From the NCBI GenBank assembly GCA_018262775.1, contig JADFDU010000012.1:1-63413 (forward strand): 63,413 bases of DNA, in the 5' to 3' direction. Shown here piece after piece: positions 56,342 to 63,413 of the stretch. The notes below the pieces were generated by a model. The model saw only the letters and a program-made list of their open reading frames with translations, made no database searches and was not told the origin of the DNA. This DNA comes from Rhodocyclaceae bacterium. GTDB taxonomy: Bacteria > Pseudomonadota > Gammaproteobacteria > Burkholderiales > Rhodocyclaceae. Numbering within the stretch: position 1 is the stretch's first letter; each line of letters starts with the position of its first letter. Made by a program: the position numbers and the translations under genes.

Positions 56342-57370
56342 ATGATCAAGGTTGGCATTGTCGGGGGAACCGGCTATACGGGTGTGGAACTGTTGCGCTT
56401 GCTGGCACAGCATCCGCAGGTTGAGTTGCGCGCCATTACATCGCGTAGTGAAGCAGGTGTATCCGTCGCGGCCATGTTTCCCAGCCTGCGCGGGCGGGTT
56501 GCCTTGAGTTTCGTCGCTCCCCAAGTAGGAAATCTGGAAGATTGCGACATCGTATTTTTTGCAACGCCGAATGGCGTCGCTATGGAGCAGGCCAAGATAC
56601 TTCTCGATGCCGGCGTGCGGGTGATCGATTTGGCAGCGGATTTTCGAATCAAAGATCCTGCCGAATGGGAAAAATGGTATGGCATGAAGCATGCTGCGCC
56701 GGAACTCATAGCGGAGGCGGTATATGGTCTGCCTGAAGTAAATCGCGAGAAAATCAGATCAGCCAGACTGGTGGCCAATCCGGGCTGTTATCCGACCGCA
56801 GTGCAACTGGGCTTATTGCCGCTGGTCGAGTCCGGATGGGTGGACACGGACCACCTGATAGCCGATGCGAAGTCCGGCGTATCGGGGGCCGGTCGCAAGG
56901 CGGATGTCCATACGCTATTTTCTGAGGCGTCCGACAATTTCAAAGCCTATGGAGTGCCGGGTCATCGCCACCTACCCGAAATCCGACAGGAATTGTCCAT
57001 TGCTGCAGGCAAAACGATTGGTCTGACGTTTGTGCCGCATCTGACGCCGATCATCAGGGGAATCCATGCCACGCTGTACGCTAGAGTGGCACGTGAAGCG
57101 GATTTCCAGGCGCTCTACGATGAGCGTTACCGTGCCGAGCCTTTCGTGGACGTGCTGCCCTTTGCCAGCCACCCGGAGACGCGCTCGGTACGTGCTGGCA
57201 ATATGTGCAGAATTGCGCTTCACCGGCCGCAAGGAAGAGATACGCTTGTTGTTTTGTCGGTGATCGACAACTTGGTCAAGGGAGCGGCTGGCCAGGCAGT
57301 GCAGAACATGAACATCCTGTTCGGATTTGACGAGTGCGCCGGGCTTACGCAGATTCCCGTTTTGCCGTGA
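56342..57370 (+). CDS. argC: N-acetyl-gamma-glutamyl-phosphate reductase
   Basis: A 342-residue type 1 ArgC of arginine synthesis. The N-terminal fold begins [16 protein letters not shown]; the active-site Cys is in [15 protein letters not shown] and the His in [11 protein letters not shown]. It follows rpsI, the usual position in betaproteobacteria. Its TGA overlaps the next ATG (TGATG). Confidence 0.96.
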   Translation: MIKVGIVGGTGYTGVELLRLLAQHPQVELRAITSRSEAGVSVAAMFPSLRGRVALSFVAPQVGNLEDCDIVFFATPNGVAMEQAKILLDAGVRVIDLAADFRIKDPAEWEKWYGMKHAAPELIAEAVYGLPEVNREKIRSARLVANPGCYPTAVQLGLLPLVESGWVDTDHLIADAKSGVSGAGRKADVHTLFSEASDNFKAYGVPGHRHLPEIRQELSIAAGKTIGLTFVPHLTPIIRGIHATLYARVAREADFQALYDERYRAEPFVDVLPFASHPETRSVRAGNMCRIALHRPQGRDTLVVLSVIDNLVKGAAGQAVQNMNILFGFDECAGLTQIPVLP

Positions 57371-58104
57371 TGCTGCGCCGATGGCGCAACCGTTTCGGCA
57401 TTTCTGCGCCGAAGGTGGCAGTACGTACCCACATCCCGTGGTACTGGCGCATTCTTGCAACCATCGTGGTAATGTCGATTTCAATCGCGCTCGCAGGATG
57501 GGTCTATGATGCCGGCCGAGAAATAGCCGGGTTTGACAGACACGAGACGGAGCAGGAGATCAACACCTTGCGCGATCGTGTTGCCGAGTTAGAGCACGAA
57601 ACCACCAAACTCAGCGCCTTGGCGAATGCTGGCGAAAGTACATTGCAGATCGAGCGCACGGCGCAGCAGCAATTGGTCAGCCAGGTCAAGGCACTGGAAC
57701 TGGAAAACGGTCGCTTGAAAGAGGAGTTAGCTTTCTTCGAAAATTTGGCTGCTGCTGAGGGGAAAGAAGCCGGTTTTACCATCAATCGACTTCGCATCGA
57801 ACCGAATGGCACTCCTGGGCAGTATCGATATCAAATGCTGGCGGCGGCGCAGGGGGGTAAAAAGGACCGCGAATTCAGAGGAAGTGTTCAGTTAGTCATC
57901 AGTCTGCAGCAGGGGGGCAAAAGTGCTATGATGACTTTACCTGCCCCGGGCGATCCAGATATGGGAAAATTTAACTTAAATTTCAAACACTTCCAGCGAG
58001 TTGACGGGGTTTTTCGGGTTCCCGTGGAAGCACAAGTTACAAGCGTTGAGGCACGTTTGGTTCAGGACGGCGTAACGCGTGCTTCGCAGACGGTTACGCC
58101 ATAG
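57370..58104 (+). CDS. DUF6776-like single-span membrane protein
   Basis: A 244-residue protein: a membrane segment ILATIVVMSISIALAGWV (about 30-47), a coiled coil (residues 65-130) with ELEHETTKLSALANAG, and a beta-rich periplasmic part. It lies between argC and a bactofilin gene, as DUF6776 proteins do. Coupling to argC and proximity to bactofilin hint at a link with cell-shape functions, which is inference. Confidence 0.8.
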   Translation: MLRRWRNRFGISAPKVAVRTHIPWYWRILATIVVMSISIALAGWVYDAGREIAGFDRHETEQEINTLRDRVAELEHETTKLSALANAGESTLQIERTAQQQLVSQVKALELENGRLKEELAFFENLAAAEGKEAGFTINRLRIEPNGTPGQYRYQMLAAAQGGKKDREFRGSVQLVISLQQGGKSAMMTLPAPGDPDMGKFNLNFKHFQRVDGVFRVPVEAQVTSVEARLVQDGVTRASQTVTP

Positions 58105-58120
58105 AAAGAGGAGGGTTGCC

Positions 58121-58528
58121 ATGTTTTTCAAAAAAGACACATCTGCCAAACTGCAAAGCCGGATAGATAGCCTGATCGGAGCCGGTACCAAGGTTGAGGG
58201 AGATGTAACTTTTGCCGGGGGACTGCGGGTGGATGGCGAGGTGAAAGGCAATGTCCACTCGACGGGCGAAGGGGGAGGGACGTTGGTGATCAGCGAGCAT
58301 GCGCGGATCGAAGGGGAAATCCATGTCTCTCATCTGGTTATCAATGGCACCATCATCGGCCCAGTCTATTCCAGTGAATTTCTTGAACTTCTGCCCAAGG
58401 CCCGCGTCACAGGAGATGTCCAGTACAACAGCCTAGAAATGCATTTGGGTGCCATTGTCCAGGGGCGGTTGGTTCATCATGGTGGCACCGGGAAGGCTAT
58501 TGAACTGAAACTGGCTTCCAGCAATTGA
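58121..58528 (+). CDS. Bactofilin
   Basis: A 135-residue polymer-forming cytoskeletal protein. The beta-helix repeats show regular G-x-hydrophobic patterns (AGTKVEGDVTFAGGLRVDGE), and the short termini are charged. GAGGAGGG precedes the ATG at 58121. The usual neighbour genes (DUF6776, erpA) are present. Confidence 0.93.
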   Translation: MFFKKDTSAKLQSRIDSLIGAGTKVEGDVTFAGGLRVDGEVKGNVHSTGEGGGTLVISEHARIEGEIHVSHLVINGTIIGPVYSSEFLELLPKARVTGDVQYNSLEMHLGAIVQGRLVHHGGTGKAIELKLASSN

Positions 58529-58584
58529 CGAAGCCGTTACTAGCACATATATTGTTGAAGTATTGATTAGTTTAGGAGTTACCA

Positions 58585-58932
58585 ATGAACGCTGTCACCG
58601 AAATGATACCCCTCAACTTTACCGACAATGCCGCCAATAAGGTGCGAGAGTTGATTGAGGAAGAGGGCAATGCCGAACTCAAGCTGCGAGTGTTTGTGAC
58701 GGGCGGCGGCTGTTCGGGTTTCCAATACGGATTCACTTTTGATGAAGTGCAAAACGAAGACGACACCGTGATGCAGAAAAATGGCGTCATGTTGCTGATT
58801 GATCCGATGAGTTATCAGTATCTTGTCGGAGCAGAAATTGATTACACCGAGGGCTTAGAGGGTGCGCAGTTCGTCATCAAGAATCCGAATGCAGCATCGA
58901 CCTGCGGCTGTGGGTCGTCATTTAACGTATAG
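58585..58932 (+). CDS. erpA: Iron-sulfur insertion protein ErpA
   Basis: An A-type Fe-S carrier of 115 residues. The three ligand Cys residues are in GGGCSGFQY and TCGCGSSF. The N-terminal [19 protein letters not shown] is typical of betaproteobacterial ErpA. TTAGGAGTT precedes the ATG. It is followed by a terminator. Confidence 0.95.
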   Translation: MNAVTEMIPLNFTDNAANKVRELIEEEGNAELKLRVFVTGGGCSGFQYGFTFDEVQNEDDTVMQKNGVMLLIDPMSYQYLVGAEIDYTEGLEGAQFVIKNPNAASTCGCGSSFNV

Positions 58933-58956
58933 TCAAGTTCTTTCGTCAGGTTAGGC

Positions 58957-58979
58957 AAGGGGAGCTGCGGCTCCCCTTT
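58957..58979 (+). terminator. Terminator of erpA
   Basis: AAGGGGAGC and GCTCCCCTT pair around a 4-base loop (58957-58978), followed by a short T-run, 25 bases after erpA. On the minus strand no T-run follows for anmK. Confidence 0.75.
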
Positions 58980-58983
58980 ATGC

Positions 58984-60105
58984 TTAGGCGGGATGGATTG
59001 CTCCCAGCATGCGTGTCCCCTTCGCGCCTGTGACGCTGGGCAGGTTGCCGGGCAGGCCCAGCACGGTTTGTCTCGCTAGCCAGGCAAATGCCAAGGCCTC
59101 AACCCAGTCCGCCCCGATTCCAAGCGTGTCGCTCGTCATGACCCGTGTTTGCGGCAGTAGGACGGATAAGCGCCTCAACAGCGTTGCATTGTGTGCCCCA
59201 CCGCCACAGACAATGAGTTCATCTGGCTCGCCACACCAGCACTCAATGGCGGAGGCGATTGATTTGGCACTGAGTTCGAGCAGAGTGGCTTGGACGTCCT
59301 GTTCCGACTCGCTACCCAGCAGGTGCGCCTTCAGCCAGTCGATGTTGAATTGTTCTCGTCCGCAACTTTTTGGGGGAGGGAGTGGGAAAAAAGGATGGGC
59401 CAGCAGAGCGTCCAGTAGTTCTGGAATCGATTGACCGCTCAATGCCCAGCGCCCTCCTACGTCGAAGGCTTGTCCAGTGCGTAGCTGAATCCAGGCATCA
59501 AGCAACATGTTGCCTGGCCCAGTATCGAATCCTATTGTGTTGCAACCGGGCTTGAGACTGGTTACGTTAGCGATGCCCCCCACGTTAAGGATAATGCGGT
59601 GGGCCTCAGGCGAACGAAAGGCAGCTTCATGGAATGCAGGTACCAACGGCGCACCCTGACCGCCGGCGGCAATATCACGACTACGGAAATCCGTAACAAC
59701 GGTAATCCCACACAATTCAGCTAGCAACGCAGGATTACCTACCTGCAAGGTATAGCCTTCACGAGGATTGTGGCGGACCGTTTGGCCGTGGCAGCCGATT
59801 GCGCGAACCGATGTTGCCGCGACGCAGGCCTTGACTAGTGCGGTCTCAATGGATTGATGATAAAGATGGGCGAGTTCATTGCCGATCAGTGCGGCAATAT
59901 GTAATTCATTCAAGCCCTCATTCTGCAGCGCCAACAGCCGTTCAGCTAGCTCTCGCGGATATGGGAGATAACAGCTGGCACATAGCTTGGGTGGGAATGT
60001 GCTGAAATCCGCCAGCACCGCATCGACGCCATCCAGGCTGGTGCCGGACATAACACCGACATACAGGCCGCTCCCGGTGGTCTGATGGGCGTCGTTAGGG
60101 ACCAT
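58984..60105 (-). CDS. anmK: Anhydro-N-acetylmuramic acid kinase
   Basis: A 373-residue kinase that recycles anhydroMurNAc from cell-wall turnover. The ATP-binding loop reads GVMSGTSLDGVDAVL and the catalytic Asp is in GFDTGPGNML. It lies directly after the M23 peptidase gene on the same strand; both act on peptidoglycan. Confidence 0.95.
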   Translation of the reverse strand: MVPNDAHQTTGSGLYVGVMSGTSLDGVDAVLADFSTFPPKLCASCYLPYPRELAERLLALQNEGLNELHIAALIGNELAHLYHQSIETALVKACVAATSVRAIGCHGQTVRHNPREGYTLQVGNPALLAELCGITVVTDFRSRDIAAGGQGAPLVPAFHEAAFRSPEAHRIILNVGGIANVTSLKPGCNTIGFDTGPGNMLLDAWIQLRTGQAFDVGGRWALSGQSIPELLDALLAHPFFPLPPPKSCGREQFNIDWLKAHLLGSESEQDVQATLLELSAKSIASAIECWCGEPDELIVCGGGAHNATLLRRLSVLLPQTRVMTSDTLGIGADWVEALAFAWLARQTVLGLPGNLPSVTGAKGTRMLGAIHPA

Positions 60106-60130
60106 CTCGCGGCAGGTCGTGAGATACCTG

Positions 60131-61459
60131 CTAATCTAGCAGAGCGAGATTGACGCCACGGATCCGGTCAAGACGATAAGCGAGCGGATCGGCATGGCGC
60201 TTGAATTCCGCCATTTGCTGTGGTGCCAAGGGAGGCGCACCGGGTAGTGTGATGGCCAGAGGGTTCTGATGCACGTCATTGATGCGGAACTCGTAATGCA
60301 GATGTGGGCCAGTGGCCCAGCCTGTCCTGCCGACATAGCCGATGATGTCGCCCTGGCTTATGCGCATGCCCTTTCGCATGCCTGCCGCGAAGCCGTTCAA
60401 GTGTCCGTAGTATGTCGTGTAGCGGCCTTGATGACGCAAGACTACCAAGTTGCCATAGCCCCCTCGCTTGCCGACGAATTCCACGATGCCGTCACCTGTT
60501 GCCTTGACGCGCGTACCGATCGGTGCGCCATAGTCGACACCCTTGTGTGCTCGCCAAGTCTTGTGAATTGGGTGGAATCGAGAGTACGTAAAACCTGAAG
60601 TGATGCGGGAAAACTCTAAAGGGGAACGAAGAAATGCTTTGCGGATATTCTTGCCTTCAGCCGTGTAATAGCCCTGACCGTCCTTGCCCTCGTACCAAAT
60701 GGCACGGGAGGTTTTGCCATTGTTGACGAACTCCGCTGCTAGAATACGGCCGGCGCGTACAGGCAGGCCCTGATTGAAGAGCATTTCATAGACGACGCTG
60801 AAGCGGTCTCCCTTGCGTAGGTCACGCTGAAAATCAATGTCGCCACCAAAAATATCAGCAATCTGCGTGGCGATGCTGTCGGGAAGATCAATGGCGTCGG
60901 TGGCGGCGAACAGCGAACTGCGGATTTCGCCTGACTTCATCAAGACCTGGGGTATAAGGGCCTGAGCCTCTTCGCCTGCCAGCAATTTGCCATCCCGCTT
61001 TTGAATCACGAGGACATTGTCTTTGGCCCCGTTCAGCGGGAATGTCAAGGCGAGCAGTTCGCCGGATTCGCTGGTGCGGGCACTCACGACCTTTCCGGGA
61101 CGCAACTGGCGGAAAAGAGGTTGGGTACCCGGCTGCTGGCGCAAATACGCAAAGGCCTGTTCGTCCTGTACACCCAGGCGGGACAGCAGGGCTGCAACGG
61201 TGTCGCCGCGTTGTATGCGCTCCTCGCGTACGAAATCTCGACTCACTGAGGCGCGACCGGTATCCAATTCGAGAGGAAGCTGCTCAACGACCATGCGCTG
61301 ATATGCCTTGATCTCCGCGCTGTCCGGAGCGGTACCGAAAGCCGCCATCATGCTAAACAAGGAAATACCCGCTATTACGGCCCCAGCCCAGAAATGGCGG
61401 GGCCGGTTTTCACGGATGGCATGGAGTTGCGCTAAAATTCGCGTCTTTTCGGTATTCAT
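60131..61459 (-). CDS. M23 family murein endopeptidase, MepM/OapA-like
   Basis: A 442-residue inner-membrane anchored enzyme (one segment, [20 protein letters not shown]). It has an OapA/LysM-like middle domain ([19 protein letters not shown]), then a complete LytM domain with zinc ligands in HKGVDYGAP and HLHYEF. Unlike EnvC above, the catalytic residues are all present. It is divergent from tyrS. Confidence 0.92.
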   Translation of the reverse strand: MNTEKTRILAQLHAIRENRPRHFWAGAVIAGISLFSMMAAFGTAPDSAEIKAYQRMVVEQLPLELDTGRASVSRDFVREERIQRGDTVAALLSRLGVQDEQAFAYLRQQPGTQPLFRQLRPGKVVSARTSESGELLALTFPLNGAKDNVLVIQKRDGKLLAGEEAQALIPQVLMKSGEIRSSLFAATDAIDLPDSIATQIADIFGGDIDFQRDLRKGDRFSVVYEMLFNQGLPVRAGRILAAEFVNNGKTSRAIWYEGKDGQGYYTAEGKNIRKAFLRSPLEFSRITSGFTYSRFHPIHKTWRAHKGVDYGAPIGTRVKATGDGIVEFVGKRGGYGNLVVLRHQGRYTTYYGHLNGFAAGMRKGMRISQGDIIGYVGRTGWATGPHLHYEFRINDVHQNPLAITLPGAPPLAPQQMAEFKRHADPLAYRLDRIRGVNLALLD

Positions 61460-61534
61460 ACAGGCGCACGGGTAAGAATTCGGGCGAGTGTATCAAAAAA
61501 CCGGCCTAAGCCCAACCTTGGGATACTCCACATT

Positions 61535-62734
61535 ATGACGGACGTCCAGCAAGCCCTTGCTCTTCTAAAACGTGGCGCCGATGAGCTGCTCATTGAAAAC
61601 GAGTTGGTGGACAAGCTCAAGTCGGGCCGACTGTTGCGTGTCAAGGCCGGATTTGACCCGACGGCACCCGATTTGCACTTAGGGCACACCGTACTGATCA
61701 ACAAACTGCGGCATTTTCAAGAACTCGGCCACCATGTAATGTTCCTCATCGGGGATTTCACCGGCATGATCGGTGATCCGACCGGACGCAACGCAACGCG
61801 GCCGCCGCTCTCGCGAGAGCAGATCCTCGACAATGCCAGGACCTACCGAGAGCAAGTCTTCAAGATTCTCGATCCGGAAAAAACAGAAGTTTGTTTCAAT
61901 TCCACCTGGATCGAGGCGCTTGGCGCGGCAGGCATGGTCAAGTTGGCAGCCCTGCATACAGTGGCTCGCATGCTGGAACGCGATGATTTTTCCAAGCGCT
62001 TTGCCAACAACCAGCCCATTGCCATACATGAATTCCTCTATCCGCTATGTCAGGGATACGATTCCGTGGCAATGCGCGCCGACGTCGAACTGGGTGGTAC
62101 CGACCAGAAATTCAACCTTCTTGTTGGCCGCGAACTTCAGAAGCACTATGGTCAGGCACCCCAGTGCATTCTCACTATGCCGCTGCTCGAGGGCCTGGAT
62201 GGCATCAATAAAATGTCCAAGTCCTATGGCAACTATGTCGGCATCAACGAGCCGCCCAGGGAGATTTTCGGCAAGCTGATGTCGGTGTCGGACGAACTCA
62301 TGTGGCGCTATTACGAGTTGCTCTCCTTCCGTTCAAGTGAGGAAATAGCGCGCTTCAAGCAGGAGATCGTGGCCGGCCGCAATCCGCGTGATGTGAAGGT
62401 CCTGCTGGCCCAGGAGATTGTTCAGCGCTTCCATTCGCGCCAGGCGGCCGAGAGCGCCCTGGCGGACTTTGAGGCGCGCTTCCGGCAAGGCGCCATACCC
62501 GAAGATATAGCGGAAGTTCATATTGCCTGTGGAACAGAACACATGACGATTGCGCAGGCGATGAAGCAGGCCGGTTTGACAGGCAGTACTTCAGAAGCGC
62601 TTCGTATGATCGAGCAGGGTGGTGTGCGGCTCGACGGGGAGAAAGTGAGTGATCGTGCTTTGATTCTGAAACCTGGAACAACAGTTGTACTACAGGTCGG
62701 CAAGCGCAAATTCGCGCGTATTTTTCTCTCTTGA
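61535..62734 (+). CDS. tyrS: Tyrosyl-tRNA synthetase
   Basis: Class I synthetase of 399 residues. The HIGH motif is [12 protein letters not shown] and the KMSKS motif [12 protein letters not shown]. The C-terminal S4-like domain ([18 protein letters not shown]) is present. It directly precedes the rRNA promoter and is divergent from the M23 gene. Confidence 0.96.
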   Translation: MTDVQQALALLKRGADELLIENELVDKLKSGRLLRVKAGFDPTAPDLHLGHTVLINKLRHFQELGHHVMFLIGDFTGMIGDPTGRNATRPPLSREQILDNARTYREQVFKILDPEKTEVCFNSTWIEALGAAGMVKLAALHTVARMLERDDFSKRFANNQPIAIHEFLYPLCQGYDSVAMRADVELGGTDQKFNLLVGRELQKHYGQAPQCILTMPLLEGLDGINKMSKSYGNYVGINEPPREIFGKLMSVSDELMWRYYELLSFRSSEEIARFKQEIVAGRNPRDVKVLLAQEIVQRFHSRQAAESALADFEARFRQGAIPEDIAEVHIACGTEHMTIAQAMKQAGLTGSTSEALRMIEQGGVRLDGEKVSDRALILKPGTTVVLQVGKRKFARIFLS

Positions 62735-62788
62735 TGAGCCGTAATTCAGCCAACAATAGAGCATTGCGGAAATTAATCTGCAAAAGCC

Positions 62789-62816
62789 TTGACCCGCATT
62801 TTTCGATCTGTATAAT
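62789..62816 (+). promoter_or_regulatory. rRNA operon promoter
   Basis: TTGACC (62789-62794) and a perfect TATAAT (62811-62816) are 16 bases apart, followed by a GC-rich discriminator (GCGCGGCTC) typical of stringently controlled promoters. Confidence 0.9.
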
Positions 62817-62830
62817 GCGCGGCTCTTCTC

Positions 62831-62858
62831 GTTGCTCTGCAACATTGTTCTTTAAAAA
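62831..62858 (+). promoter_or_regulatory. rRNA leader antitermination site (boxB-boxA)
   Basis: The small hairpin GTTGC-TCT-GCAAC (62831-62843) is followed by TGTTCTTTAAAAA (62846-62858), a close match to boxA (TGCTCTTTAACA). This is the standard Nus-factor recruitment site of rRNA operons. The rest of the leader (62859-63026) has no other feature I can support. Confidence 0.85.
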
Positions 62859-63026
62859 CTTAAACAGCCGATAGGTGTGGGTACTTGGTTGGTTGGGCGC
62901 TGGGGTTTAGGCCTTGGTGGATCGATTTGATTGAGTGCTCATACTTTGGATAGAGATGTTTCAGCTTGTGAGAGCAAGTTGGGACTCTGTGATTCTTTAT
63001 GAGTTGAAGTTTATTAAGCAGAGATT

Positions 63027-63413
<387 letters not shown>

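Overview
The window looks like a chromosomal segment of a GC-rich betaproteobacterium. It ends 387 bases into a 16S rRNA gene whose 5' part reads as betaproteobacterial. The gene neighbourhoods (gpmA-envC-ctpA, argB-HAD-slmA, rplM-rpsI-argC-bactofilin-erpA, pilBCD, barnase/barstar beside aspS) fit Rhodocyclales or a Sterolibacteriaceae-like relative; that placement is inference from gene order and the 16S start. Coding density is high, and I see no prophage, insertion sequence, CRISPR array or tRNA.

Layout. 1-8.7 kb: housekeeping genes (moeB, a C-terminal processing protease, envC, gpmA), then a divergent set with a thiol-type ArsR repressor, membrane rhodanese, glutaredoxin, secB, an SH3 protein, gpsA and trmL. 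8.8-26.8 kb: a complete MSHA-type IV pilus locus in two blocks. Block one holds the motor ATPase MshE (with a c-di-GMP-type N-terminus), platform MshG, five pilin-like proteins, MshP and a giant three-PA14 MshQ adhesin. Block two holds the assembly proteins MshI, a PilN-like protein, MshJ, K, L, M and N. A two-gene nucleotidyltransferase cassette sits between mshP and mshQ, bounded by near-identical 23-bp direct repeats. 26.9-35.4 kb: comF, bioBC, a decayed msrPQ pair under an ECF sigma/anti-sigma operon, cytochrome c4, engB, a candidate antisense RNA of the anti-hemB type, and hemB. 35.4-42.4 kb: slmA, a HAD nucleotidase, argB, an Hsp20 gene with a sigma-32 promoter, nudB, barstar, a secreted barnase-like RNase, aspS, and DUF502 and FmdB proteins. 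42.5-50 kb: pilDCB (the second type IV pilus set; PilD presumably also processes the MSHA pilins), a CorC-type protein, a CcsA-like protein and ffh. 50-63.4 kb: a lytic transglycosylase, proS, rppH, a CNP1-like gene, coq7, osmC, an AT-rich gap ending in an orphan terminator, rplM-rpsI, argC, a DUF6776-like gene, bactofilin, erpA, anmK, an M23 peptidase, tyrS and the rRNA promoter.

The most unusual signal is a dispersed sequence of about 23 bp (core GACTGACTTTTGCCG). I find nine clear copies, all on the + strand, inside genes of either orientation and between genes. Other points worth a look are the cassette inside the pilus locus, two RNA candidates with C-rich anti-Shine-Dalgarno loops, the broken msrPQ genes, an apparent CTG start for envC, and small hairpin repeats that supply stop codons or alter N-termini.
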